From Bolinopsis microptera (taxonomy: Eukaryota > Ctenophora > Tentaculata > Lobata > Bolinopsidae): 64,000 nt of DNA. The notes under the pieces were generated by a model that searched no databases, was not told the origin of the DNA, and was given only the letters and a program-made list of their open reading frames with translations. Shown here piece by piece: positions 23,227-34,514 of this stretch. The stretch's first letter is position 1, and every line of letters begins with the position of its first letter. The position numbers were made by a program, and so were the translations under genes. The DNA lies in contig NC_087080.1 in assembly GCF_026151205.1 (NCBI RefSeq), positions 2,521,096 to 2,585,095 on the forward strand, read 5' to 3'.

Positions 23227-23264
23227 ATTCTAATTCTAATTCTAATTCTAATTCTAATTCTAAG
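23227..23264. repeat. (ATTCTA)n microsatellite, LINE tail
   Basis: About six copies of a hexamer directly after the LINE 3' UTR. This is the expected 3' tail of a CR1/L2-like element and marks its end. Confidence 0.85.
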
Positions 23265-23607
23265 ACATTTCGTCTTGACCGGTATAATTTACTATGTTGG
23301 TGGTGGTGAGTGAGGGCTCCCCGTGTCAAACAATCTACCCAACTGAAGACACTCTTACCATCCAGTTTTCCGCAGTCATTGATTGACATAAGCACTAAGC
23401 AGGAACATAAGAAAAACTTTTGTTATGGACAATTTATTATAAAACTTAAGTGTATAGGATGAACTGATAATTGCATGACGTACAATGTACATTATATTTT
23501 TTATCTGAGGTCAGACATTACCATTGTAATTTTACTTTTTGAATCATTACACGATGTACATGTACCTTATTCTGATTTGCACTTATTCATCAAAGCTATG
23601 AAGATTT

Positions 23608-23792
23608 GGTGCCCCCTCACAAAGTAGAAAGGTTAAGTTGAACTAATTAGGAGATTTGATTCACTGGTAAAACTTCTTAAATAGTGTGTTTAGCTAGAGA
23701 AAAACTGCAATTTTGCTAGCACTTCTAAGTAAGGTTGTCAAGATTGTTACACATTCAAACGATATTTTGGCACCCCACCCCCCCCCCCCCCC
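23608..23792. mobile_element. Old, inverted copy of the neighbouring hAT MITE
   Basis: Read on the complement, this stretch follows the interior of the element at 23801-24089 word by word: ggtgcccc, aattagg, agtgtgt, tagag, ttttgctag, acattcaaacga, then a C/G-rich end. It has many substitutions and no clear target duplication. The younger copy sits at its C-rich end. Confidence 0.6.
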
Positions 23793-23800
23793 CTCTGGAC

Positions 23801-24089
23801 CAGTGGCGTAACGAAAGGCCCTGCTGACCCCGCTGTGCAGGGGGGCGCCGTCTTAGGGGGGCGCCAAATCGTCGTTTGAATGTGGGACAATTTCGAAAAC
23901 TTAACTAAAGTACTAGCAAAACTGCGCGTTTTGCTCTAGATACACACTTTTTTAGAGATTTTTCCGGCGTATTCTTTAAAATCACCTAATTTGTTCAATT
24001 TTAGGGAGGGGCACCAAAAGGGGAGGGGGCGCCAACAGGGGGGCGCTTTTTTTGGCAGGGGGGCGCCAACAGGCAACGTTACACCACTG
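23801..24089. mobile_element. hAT-type MITE, 289 bp, with 8-bp target duplication
   Basis: Terminal inverted repeats CAGTGGCGTAACG and CGTTACACCACTG (12 of 13 paired) are flanked by a perfect 8-bp duplication CTCTGGAC at 23793-23800 and 24090-24097. A CAGTGG start and an 8-bp duplication are diagnostic of hAT elements. It is non-coding with G-rich gggggcgcc blocks at both ends. It ends about 190 bases before the BAF start codon. Confidence 0.9.
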
Positions 24090-24281
24090 CTCTGGACGAC
24101 AGGTTCAGCGTGAGCGGTGCCTTTTCTTATGACACTGTTCCGACTTCCAACTGAAGTCATTATCTACAGTATGTAAATTGATTAATGTTAAATTAAACTT
24201 GATTACGACATTTTATTTGTTTATAATAAATCGTTCATCACAAATTTGACATTAGGGAAGGAAGTTATCCAAACAGCAACC

Positions 24282-24815
24282 ATGTCGACGTCACAAAAAA
24301 TGAAGGACTTCACGTCCGAGCCGATGGGTGAGAAGGCTGTGAAGTCATTGGCTGGTATCGGAGAGAAACTGGGTGATAAATTGATTGATGAGGTATTAAA
24401 TGCCTTGTGTATACTCTAGATTAGATTTTATAATTATCTATTTATTTAAGCTTTATCTTGCAAGATAAGGTATGAATATGATCAATTTCACATTGAAAAT
24501 TACAATATAGGGAGTATACTTGCATACTAGTAAAGCACAATAGCTGCCATTTTCCTTCACAAGACAACACTTAAAGAATTTATTTGATTTCTTTCTTGTA
24601 GCTCACTATCTTGGCCTTTGCTGAAACATTAATCTCTTACTTTCTTACTTTACCAGGGTTTCCAATACGCATACAACGTGCTTGGACAGTTCTTGGTGCT
24701 GGGTAAAAACGAGGACCTGATGGTTATGTGGCTGAAGGACAAAATTGGAGCCAACTCTAAACAAGCCGGTGATTGCGCCAAATGCTTGAATGAATGGTGT
24801 GATGCTTTCTTGTAA
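24282..24815 (+). CDS. BANF1: Barrier-to-autointegration factor (BAF)
   Basis: Two exons, 24282-24392 and 24657-24815, join in phase 0 to give 89 residues, exactly the usual BAF length. The start [10 protein letters not shown], the block [19 protein letters not shown] (the helix-hairpin-helix DNA-binding region), [13 protein letters not shown] and the ending [10 protein letters not shown] are the conserved BAF landmarks. BAF is a small dimeric chromatin protein. It bridges double-stranded DNA and links it to LEM-domain proteins and lamins at the nuclear envelope. It shapes the nucleus after mitosis and compacts foreign cytosolic DNA. The start has good context (caaccATGtcg). A young hAT MITE lies immediately upstream and may overlap the promoter. 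The next gene, an SR protein, lies 713 bases downstream on the same strand. Confidence 0.96.
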
Positions 24816-25528
24816 TCTCTCTCACAAAACGGGGTGCAGTTATTAACAAGACGAAACTCAGTACATGAAATGTTACGATTTTTTGTAGAAAACACTTCAA
24901 CAAATATTGACTGATTACACCGGATTATGCTGTTGAAATTAGGTTTATGTTACCAAACTGTTTTTATCCTCAATCAAGTTCTATATTCTTGTTGTTTAAT
25001 GTTGTTAAAATTCCTGGAGTTTAATTTTCTTGAGCCTCTTAAATCTTAAATCTATCACTTATCATAAGTATTCCTTCTAATTCTGTCCGAAACTTTTAAC
25101 TTTGGAACCTGGCCTTTTCGCTATAGAACCTCCTCGAAACTACCCGACCTGTATTTATTTTAACTCATTTGTCTTGCTTGGCGGTGCTGTTTTTAATAGG
25201 TTTGGATTACAGAATTGTTATTTTAATCATACAAATTCAAGGTTACTGAATTTATTGTGTTATGACAATTACTTTTAAAATATTTATGTCGAACTATTTA
25301 TAATTATTTTCACCATTCTGTACCAAAAGATTCTAATTCCTCTTCAATCAGCCTTTTTTAAGGTGTAATTCCCCTTTTATTGAAAAAAATGCTTCTCTTC
25401 ACCGGAAGCTGTTGATACTGTAAGCAATGATCTTAATATAAAGTTGACAGAATTTGACATTTTTGTTTCTCATATGTTAAGATTTCATCATCATAAACTC
25501 CAGTAACTAACCCAACTCACTGCAAGGC
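24816..25528. other. BAF 3' UTR and spacer to the SR-protein gene
   Basis: AT-rich, with no additional gene. It should contain the BAF 3' end and the promoter and 5' UTR of the next gene. No TATA box is apparent and no perfect AATAAA was found. Confidence 0.4.
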
Positions 25529-27513
25529 ATGGCACGAGATAACTGGGACGGAGCAGATCCCAAGTATATCGGTAAGGTATATGTTGGTGGTATCGGAGCT
25601 GATGTGACACGCAGTGAACTTGAGGCAGAGTATGGCAAGTACGGATCTATTCGCGATGTCTGGATTGCACATAATCCTGCTGGATTTGCTTTTGTTGAGT
25701 TTTATGAAGAGAGGGATGGTAAGTGAATTGTACTCTTTTTGAAATTGAACAGAAACATGTCTTCCGTGTTTAAGGTCTTTCAATTTCGATTTTAGGTTTG
25801 TAATTTGAATATTTAACAAGTTTTTCTAATTCGAGTGAGGTAATTACGGCTGGCAACGTTCTTTCACTTACAACATTCTCTCCTCAGCAACGGACGCAAT
25901 AAGAGCAACTGACGGAAAAAGAGTTTGTGGGTACAAAGTATCAGTAGAAGCGAGTCACGGAAGGAAAAGCAAGCGGAAGCGGTACTTAGAGGATGTGCGC
26001 TGCTACAAGTAAGTGTGAGATCCCCCCTCCCCCCCCCCTAGTGTGAGGGTGCGACAAAACAGCTTCACAGTTTCAATAACTACGGTAATAACGGCGAGGG
26101 TTCAATACATAGGTCCCACACTCTTATACCATTAACCATAACTTCGTATTGTTTGCACATTCTGGACACTTCTGTTGCATTGTCATGAACATACACGAGT
26201 AATGTATAATGTATATCCGTGTTTTTTATGCAATATAATCTATAAAAGTAAATACTTTCTTTGAAAATAACATCTCCCTCAGCTGTAACCGGTGGGGACA
26301 TCTAGCTAAAGTTTGTACTCGTGCGTATGGAGACTACAGAAGGTCACCACCCCGTGGAGGATCCCGTTCACCGGGCCGAGGATCCCGTTCACCACGCCGC
26401 TCACGATCACCCCGACGAAGTGGTAACCGCTCCAGGTCCCGGTCCCGGTCTCCACGGCGCAGGACGAGATCTCCCTCACCTTGCAGATCTAGATCTCCCC
26501 GCCGCAGTAAAGACAAATCTCGTGATAGATCTCGTGATAAGAGACGTGATAGGTCCGGGGATAGGAGTAGGAGTAAGAGAAAGACGAAGTCAAGGAGTCG
26601 TTCCAGATCTAGAGACCGCAGCCCCAGGAGGTTGGTAATTTAGGTTACCTGGATTTGTTTTCTCGAGTGTTCAAACAAAAATAGTCGTTCTGAGTCTTTG
26701 AAGGAAGCAATTTGAGTATCTTAGTGGCGATAATATGGGTCACTAAATAACCTGAAGACAAATGCTGTAACGTTCATCTTTCAAACAATTTGGTTGCTTT
26801 TTTTTTCTTTTTCTAAAATGAAGTTAGAAGTGTTACACTCTGGTTTTTCAGGAGCAAATCACGTGAAGACAGAAGTAAATCTCGTGAAAAGTCACATGAG
26901 AGGTCACGTGACAAATCTGCTGAAAGGTAAGACTCATTTTATGAACTTGTATTCAGTCATTCATGAAACTAGTCTCTTCTTTACTGGTTTGATTGTCATT
27001 ATTGTAAGTATTTTATTTTTATGAGTCACATTTGAAAAGTAATCACATGACCGCCACATAGGTGTCAATCTGCATTTCAACATTGATATCAACGGTATTT
27101 CAACATTGATATCAACGGTATTTCAACAATCAACATTGTTATCAACAGCATTTCAACTTAAATCCAACAACTACATACGTTTATATCTACGACTTCTTAT
27201 GAAGCCCAGCAAATTCAACGTTTCGTTTATTCGACTACTTTAAGTTTTAACTGAGCGAAAGTAAGTACTGGGACTTAATGGTGTGGCACATTTTAACTTT
27301 TTACAGATAAACAAACTTGAGATTACAATTTATGTGGGCTTTTCTCCTTTCAACAGAGCTTGAGATGCTTTCTATTTCATTATATTTATTAACGAAATAT
27401 TAACTACTCTCACTACCTGTTCCCTGTTTAGATCTGAAGAAAGGAGGCACTCGATGAGCCTAGAAAAAGATGATTTGAAAGAAGATTTCGTACAGCAAGA
27501 TGAGGAGAACTAA
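25529..27513 (+). CDS. SR splicing factor with RRM, CCHC zinc knuckle and RS domain (SRSF7/9G8-like)
   Basis: Five exons (25529-25718, 25888-26008, 26283-26630, 26852-26926 and 27432-27513) join in phase to 271 residues. Residues about 15-90 form an RRM: KVYVGGIG is RNP2 and GFAFVEF is RNP1. A zinc knuckle follows, assembled across the exon 2/3 junction as C-Y-N-C-N-R-W-G-H-L-A-K-V-C, an exact CX2CX4HX4C. RRM plus knuckle plus RS domain is the SRSF7 (9G8) architecture and separates it from SRSF3. The rest is an RS domain rich in RSRS, SPRR and SRD repeats, ending in an acidic tail. Such proteins bind exonic enhancers, recruit the spliceosome and couple splicing to mRNA export from the nucleus. 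The exon 3 donor is the weaker gttggt and may allow regulated splicing. Confidence 0.9.
27070..27160. repeat. 23-bp tandem repeat in the last intron of the SR gene
   Basis: Units of the type atttcaacattgatatcaac are repeated two perfect times and once or more with changes. Confidence 0.7.
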
Positions 27514-28393
27514 GAAAGTAGTTAAATTATAATCAGTGAACTGTGCCTGCCTGTTTGTATTGTGGCGAAACTAAAACAAACAGTTTATTAGTGGGGTGAT
27601 TAAATGTAACATCTTTGTTTTAACTGGAACTTGTCCACGAGGGACATGCTTTTTTGTTTTTATATTTTTACTGAAAGAATGATTGTGCATCTATTTTGAA
27701 GTACCGAAACTAATTTTGGTTTGTAATTGGAAAATCTGTGATTGTGCGTTTTTTCAAACTTGAGCGCACTTTATATAAGATAAATTCCCTGTAACAGTGT
27801 AACTGTTCGAATGTCGACCCATGATTCAATTGATTTTCTCATTGTCCCAACTAACTGAAGACTATATTGAGGTTATCTGGTCCATTCTACTCAATTTGTC
27901 ACCCTGCATCTTCAAGTGGGTATAAACGATTTCAGTGTAATTTTCCAATCGTTCATTCGGTGGTCACTCGAGGTCATCGAGTTTACACTCAAGATAATGC
28001 ATGTCATGGTACATTTAACATTAGTAATCGATCAAACGATGTACAATTCTTGACTATCCCCACTAACGCGCCCGAAACCACCTTTATACGTAAGGCGCGG
28101 TAACAACATTGTGTTCAGAGATACCGACTGTCTTACTAATTTCGAGTGTCAGCATTAATTTAAGCACGCGCTAGAATTAACCGCTCAAACAGAGTGTTTA
28201 AATTCGATATCAAGGAAAATTCGTTCAATTGAAGAGTAGTAAAGATTAATTTGACAGTCAACCGGGATCATCAGTTAGATAAGACCTCAACAGTGTGATA
28301 AATGATTATCTAAACCTCGTAAATCCAAAAACGGGCTGTAACCGCCAAATGTATGATTCGCATAAAATCCACGGTAAAATAATCTTCGACGTA
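27514..28393. other. 3' UTR of the SR gene and spacer to the palindrome
   Basis: No gene was accepted. An ATG frame at 27867-28103 is short and has no recognisable feature. Confidence 0.4.
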
Positions 28394-28559
28394 AGGCTCA
28401 TGGTAGTCGGGTGCCGCGCGGACTTATCGCTCGGTCGATCGAGCGATAAGTAGCTCCTTATCGCTCGTGCGCGTCGTCACTTCAAGCACAATTGCGCGTC
28501 GTATCGTACTCGATGCTTGCCAAAGAGCTTTAATACTTTGGTTTTGGCGTGTTACATCT

Positions 28560-29220
28560 GAAGTCCAGAAGATGAATCCGAGATTGTGGAACCAGATGAT
28601 ACGGTTTTTGAGGCATTTTGATACGGTCATTTCAGTCTTTTAAAGTAGTTTCAGAGTGCTGGAAATGGTTGTACGGTGTAGGGGGATGTGTTTACTAACT
28701 ATTTTGACGTCAAAATAGTCGCCCAAGACTCCCTGAGTCATGGAATGAACGGAATGAACAAAAATGAAATTTTTTTCTAAAACTCGTCGGATTGCCCCAA
28801 AACAGGTCGGAATCGTTTGGTATTGACCCTTATAGTGTTCCTACAAAGTTTGGTGGCCCTAGCACTCCCAGAACGCCCACTAGAGACTTAATTCCATTTC
28901 CGTATCAAAAAGCTGGTTCCTGAGTATCCGATATTGATACGGTCATTTCAGTCTGTTAAAGGGGCTGCAGAGTGCTGGAGATGATTGTACGGTGTAGGGG
29001 GATGTGTTTACTAACTATTTTGACGTCAAAATAGTCGCCCAAGACTCCCTGAGTCATGGAATGAACGGAATGAACAAAAATGAAATTTTTTCTAAAACTC
29101 GTCGGATTGCCCCGAAACAGGTCGGAATCGTTTGGTATTGACCCTTATAGTGTTCCCACAAAGTTTGGTGGCCCTAGCACTCCCAGAACACCCATTATAC
29201 CCTTGGCTGGATTCAAGAAT
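28560..29220. repeat. Outer repeat array, left arm (about 315-bp units)
   Basis: Two units carry gtttggtggccctagcactccc at about 28849 and 29164. Each contains a perfect 22-bp palindrome centred on TGACGTCA (at 28705 and 29021). The mirrored array in the right arm has three units. Confidence 0.8.
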
Positions 29221-29641
29221 TTAGAACCAGTTGAGCAGATAAAACGGATTTTGAGAAATTTTGTCTGCTTGTGTTGTTGCAGAGAGTTGAATTTGGTTCA
29301 ACAGTATTCAAACAAGATGTGTTCCAACTTAGTTTTGTAGCCCTACCAGTTTCAGAACGTCCACTAGAATCCGGTTCCATTTTCTTCCAAGAAGCTGTAG
29401 ACAAGGTTGTTTGAAATTTAAATTTAACCTCTCTGGTAATACAACTTTTTACTTGGATGGATTTCAATAATTAAAGAGAGCATATTGTTACTTTGTTATT
29501 TTTGAGATTTGATTTTTTGATATCATATGTATAAATGTATAAATCAGTTTCTACAAATTGTAACAGCAATTGGCAGTAATAAAGCGGTAGTAATAGTTTT
29601 GCACAACATCAATCATAATATCATTCAATACTTCAATACCT

Positions 29642-30665
29642 TCAAAATAATTTAACTCGGTTATAATAATTTAAACGCAGATCTAAAAGAACTAAGCACA
29701 GTAGTAGGATGAACTTCCAGGCAAGGTTGGAGGAAGGTAGAGGTGAAGCTGTGGGTAAGGATAGTAGGCTGGGAAGGATCCATTTCTGATCCAGAGCTGA
29801 TGATTTGGGTTGAGCTGATGATTTGGGTTGAGCTGATGATTTGGGTGGTACAGATGAGTTGGGTGGTACAGATGAGTTTGGTGGTACAGATGATTTGGAT
29901 GAGGGACGAGAGGAAGACAGTTCCTTAATACAATCTAGACTATGTTTGGAAATAGATGGATCAATCTTTACATAATCAGAAAACTTAGGCAAATCTATAT
30001 CTGAACGTTTCAACTTCTTACTCTTAAACTTAGGTGCTTGCTCGAAATCCTCGTCTGAGTCGACAGAGGGTTTGACTGAATGTTTACGTGACTGATTATC
30101 TAACTTGGCACCTAGTTCCTTCCTATTCTGGAGTACCTGTTCGGCAGAACAAATCATAACAGAGTACGACTTGTCTGCCCGAACTTCCTCAACAGAATGA
30201 AACAACTGGTCAGAGTATCTAACTAAAATCTTAGATATTAAACTTAAGAGACCTATCAGTTATTATGCAGCTATATAAATTTAAGAGAGCCTCTACAGAG
30301 CCATCCTTATCTAGTGAGCAGTGGTCAGAACATTCATATACATCTAAAGTGTGCTTACAGGGGAAAAAGTGCTTAAAGAACTGTTGCAACTTATCAGATA
30401 AAGGAAACATGAGCTGAACTAAGGAACTACAAAACAATCTAACGTGGGGTATCTTAGGACCTGACTTAAGATCAGAAATGAACACATAAGAACCACACTC
30501 TAACCGCAGTACTACAGAGGAGCACACGGTCAGGGGGTCAGAATAAGCATGTGATAAAGGAGGCAAAGCATCCTGCATATTATGATAATATACACCTAAA
30601 GATGAATCGAACTTGTGGGAGTCACGAATGAGCTCAACCACGGCATTTACCTGAGATGTATCCAT
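29642..30665 (-). pseudogene. Broken left-arm copy of the hexapeptide-repeat gene
   Basis: Reading from the ATG at 30665 leftward, the first 140-odd codons match the right-arm gene. A net 59-base deletion near 30238 then shifts the frame, and the downstream part is open again only as a separate frame (30205-29642). The hexapeptide repeat is reduced to five units from 34. The hydrophobic C-terminus is retained. The near-identity outside these events points to recent loss or to gene conversion between the arms. Confidence 0.8.
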
Positions 30666-30979
30666 AGGGAGTAGTCGTGTTGACTGAGTTAGCTGTAAAA
30701 AACAGCCAATAAGTAAAACTCAGATAGGGAGAAGTGTAGTCAAAGAACTGGTTGTAGGAAACAACACAGTCCAGATAGGAGTAGGAAGGGAGGACTCAGA
30801 ACTAGTTGTAGAAAACAACGTAGTTTAGAGTAAAGTAGGCAAAGAAGACAGGCACGTAGCGTAAACTACAAAATAAAAATGTGTATTTGAAAGATAGAGC
30901 TTAAAGTTGAAATGTCAAAAGATTGTACTCAGTGTGTGAAATAGTAAACTGAAACCGGGTGAGCTATATTTCACGAGGG

Positions 30980-30987
30980 TATTTATA
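30980..30987 (-). promoter_or_regulatory. TATA box of the left-arm gene copy
   Basis: TATAAATA on the minus strand, about 315 bases upstream of the left-arm ATG. It is the mirror of the right-arm box at 34193. Confidence 0.55.
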
Positions 30988-31259
30988 CCCGCTTCATCGT
31001 GACAGGGATAACGAGCCAATTGTTTACAAACAAGCAGCAAGCATGTGAATCCTTCTTGATAAGGTTCAGATCACGTTTGATCGCATGCAGGGTTCTTGTC
31101 TCCGATAGATCAGATCATTGTCTTCTAAGAAGATCATATCCTCGTTCTTGCCCCCTCTGGCTCCAGTGGATCTCATCATTACTCGATAAGCATCGGATCA
31201 AATGATTGCCTCAAAAACCGTATCATCTGGTTCCACAATCTCGTATACTCAGGAACCAG

Positions 31260-31700
31260 CTTTTTAATACGGAAATGGAACCAAGTCTCTAGTGGGCGTT
31301 CTGGGAGTGCTAGGGCCACCAAACTTTGCAGGAACACTATTAGGGTCAATACCAAACGATTCCGATCTGTTTTGGGGCAATCCGACGAGTTTAGAAAAAA
31401 TTTCATTTTTGTTCATTCCGTTCATTCCATGACTCAGGGAGCCTCTGGCGACAATTTTGACGTCAAAATAGTTAGTAAACACATCCCCCTACACCGTACA
31501 ACCATTTCCAGCACTCTGAAACTACTTTAACAGACTGAAATGACTGTATCAAAATGCCTCAAAAACCGTATCATCTGGTTCCACAATCTCGGATACTCAG
31601 GAACCAGCTTTTTGATACGGAAATGGAACCAAGTCTCTAGTGGGCGTTCTGGGAGTGCTAGGGCCACCAAACTTAGGCGTCCAATCTTTGCAGTTGTTTC
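31260..31700. repeat. Inner repeat array, left arm
   Basis: Two partial units contain gggagtgctagggccacc (near 31305 and 31652), inverted relative to the outer array of the same arm. Confidence 0.75.
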
Positions 31701-32534
31701 TTTCAAGGTAGTTGCGAGCGTCTATACTTTCAGTCTTTAGCTTGCTCATTTTGTATTTACATCATTTGTACAAGACTAGATGGTAGCCATGTTCTGTGTC
31801 CTAAACCTAACTTTAGTGTGCATGTTATCTATTATGTTGGTCTCAGTTTAAACCTGAAAGCCATTGAATATGTTTGCCACTGCTTCTCAGCTGATCATAA
31901 ATAATTTAAAATAGGGTTCAGTGTTCTGACCATTTGTGTATGTAGATGAAGCAAGGTCAGGAACCCAGCACGGTGAAGGATTAGGCCGGTTATCTAGCAA
32001 AGATCTCTGTCACTATACTTTTGTTGCTCAGTATCATTAGTATCATCATTGAAGATTGTGCATACACAACTTTATTAAAGTAAATGTTAGACAGTGTTAT
32101 TTCGAATACATCCCAGCACAAATATTATCAGCTTCATCAATCTTGATATCTTAACGATGACCCTGGTCAAACAATTTAAAACTTCTGTAATTTCATTTCT
32201 AGTATGCGTATAGGAAATCGATAAGGCTTCAAAATGATATGTTCGGCGACCTTTTAGCTCAATCACGAGACTCAGTAGGAGTGATTGAACTGTAAGGGAC
32301 AATTGAGGCTAACGAATTAGCAGTTTCAAGTTAAGTTTAATATAATAACGAATTAATTATAATAACCAATGAATTATACAGGTTGTACGTACACGCCACA
32401 GAATTAAAAACGTTCTGATCGAGCTGCACTTGCACTGATGAGCTGAACGTTTGCGGAGTTACAATCGCGAGCTACAAACGCGAAACTTTCAAAAGGCAAT
32501 TGCGCGGCTTATAGGTAAAATTAAAAATTAGCTT

Positions 32535-32660
32535 CAGACTATAATTAGATTTAAAAAAAATTGTTGTATTCAGTATACATTTTATTTATAAATTGTAAAT
32601 TAGATATAATTTAATTCAAAACAATATGCAACAAAATCAAAATAAACAATAAACATTCGA
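32535..32660. other. Palindrome spacer (loop)
   Basis: 126 bases of AT-rich unique sequence between the arms. The adjoining 100 bases of each arm are noticeably less similar than the rest. Confidence 0.7.
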
Positions 32661-33489
32661 AAGCTAATTTTTAATTTTACTAATAAGCCGCGCAACTATA
32701 TTCGGAAGTATCGCGTTGGTAGCTTGCGATTTTAACTCCGCAAACGTTCAGCTCATCAGTGCAAGTGCAGCTCGATCAGAACGTTTTTAATTCTGTGGCG
32801 TGTAGTGTGTACGTACAACCTGTATAATTCATTGGTTATTATAATTAATTCGTTATTATATTAAACTTAACTTGAAACTGCTAATTCGTTAGCCTCAATT
32901 GTCCCTTGCAGTTCAATCACTCCTACTGAGTCTCGTGATTGAGCTAAAAGGTCGCCGAACATATCATTTTAAAGCCTTATCGATTTCCTATACGCATACT
33001 AGAAATGAAATTACAGAAGTTTTAAATTGTTTGACCAGGGTCATCGTTAAGATATCAAGATTGATGAAGCTGATAATATTTGTGCCTGTCTAACATTTAC
33101 TTTAATAAAGTTGTGTATGCACAATCTTCAATGATGATACTAATGATACTGAGCAACAAAAGTATAGTGACAGAGATCTTTGCTAGATAACCGGCCTAAT
33201 CCTTCACCGTGCTGGGTTCCTGACCTTGCTTCATCTACATACACAAATGGTCAGAACACTGAACCCTATTTTAAATTATTTATGATCAGCTGAGAAGCAG
33301 TGGCAAACATATTCAATGGCTTTCAGGTTTAAACTGAGACCAACATAATAGATAACATGCACACTAAAGTTAGGTTTAGGACACAGAACATGGCTACCAT
33401 CTAGTCTTGTACAAATGATGTAAATACAAAATGAGCAAGCTAAAGACTGAAAGTATAGACGCTCGCAACTACCTTGAAAGAAACAACTG

Positions 33490-33970
33490 CAAAGATTGGA
33501 CGCCTAAGTTTGGTGGCCCTAGCACTCCCAGAACGCCCACTAGAGACTTGGTTCCATTTCCGTATCAAAAAGCTGGTTCCTGAGTATCCGAGATTGTAGA
33601 ACCAGATGATACGGTTTTTGAGGCATTTTGATACGGTCATTTCAGTCTGTTAAAGTAGTTTCAGAGTGCTGGAAATGGTTGAACGGTGTAGGGGGATGTG
33701 TTTACTAACTATTTTGACGTCAAAATTGTCGCCAGAGGCTCCCTGAGTCATGGAATGAACGGAATGAACAAAAATGAAATTTTTTCTAAACTCGTCGGAT
33801 TGCCCCAAAACAGATCGGAATCGTTTGGTATTGACCCTAATAGTGTTCCTGCAAAGTTTGGTGGCCCTAGCACTCCCAGAACGCCCACTAGAGACTTGGT
33901 TCAATTTCCGTATCAAAAAGCTGGTTCCTGAGTATCCGAGATTGTGGAACCAGATGATACGGTTTTTGAG
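33490..33970. repeat. Inner repeat array, right arm
   Basis: Mirror of the 31260-31700 array. It has two units with aagtttggtggccctagc at about 33507 and 33854, and TGACGTCA palindromes like those elsewhere in the element. Confidence 0.75.
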
Positions 33971-34192
33971 GCAATCATTTGATCCGATGCTTATCGAGTA
34001 ATGATGAGATCCACTGGAGCCAGAGGGGGCAAGAACGAGGATATGATCTTCTTAGAAGACAATGATCTGATCTATCGGAGACAAGAACCCTGCATGCGAT
34101 CAAACGTGATCTGAACCTTATCAAGAAGGATTCACATGCTTGCTGCTTGTTTGTAAACAATTGGCTCGTTATCCCTGTCACGATGAAGCGGG

Positions 34193-34200
34193 TATAAATA
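34193..34200 (+). promoter_or_regulatory. TATA box of the right-arm gene
   Basis: A perfect TATAAATA in ggtataaatacc. Initiator-like tca words follow within 25-37 bases, then a leader of about 290 bases with imperfect tctacaac repeats leads to the ATG at 34515. Confidence 0.6.
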
Positions 34201-34514
34201 CCCTCGTGAAATATAGCTCACCCGGTTTCAGTTTACTATTTCACACACTGAGTACAATCTTTTGACATTTCAACTTTAAGCTCTATCTTTCAAATACACA
34301 TTTTTATTTTGTAGTTTACGCTACGTGCCTGTCTTCTTTGCCTACTTTACTCTAAACTACGTTGTTTTCTACAACTAGTTCTGAGTCCTCCCTTCCTACT
34401 CCTATCTGGACTGTGTTGTTTCCTACAACCAGTTCTTTGACTACACTTCTCCCTATCTGAGTTTTACTTATTGGCTGTTTTTTACAGCTAACTCAGTCAA
34501 CACGACTACTCCCT

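Larger units (their letters stand above)
17690..23264 (+). mobile_element. Nearly full-length CR1/L2-like non-LTR retrotransposon (LINE)
   Basis: Two open frames in LINE order lie on one strand: ORF1 (17882-19624) and ORF2 (19801-22647, with relict coding to 22797). A 3' UTR follows and ends in an ATTCTA hexamer microsatellite (about 23227-23264), the short-repeat tail typical of CR1/L2/Jockey-type LINEs. The 5' end is uncertain: the leader has repeated tcaatcaacttcaa words at about 17805-17850. A 15-base inverted repeat (gggagccctcactca near 17682 and its complement near 23308) brackets the element. No target duplication was recognised. Confidence 0.85.

Noticed and set aside
26334-26516. 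Arg/Gly-rich frames on both strands over the RS domain
   Set aside because: Shadows of the arginine-serine repeat coding sequence of the SR gene.
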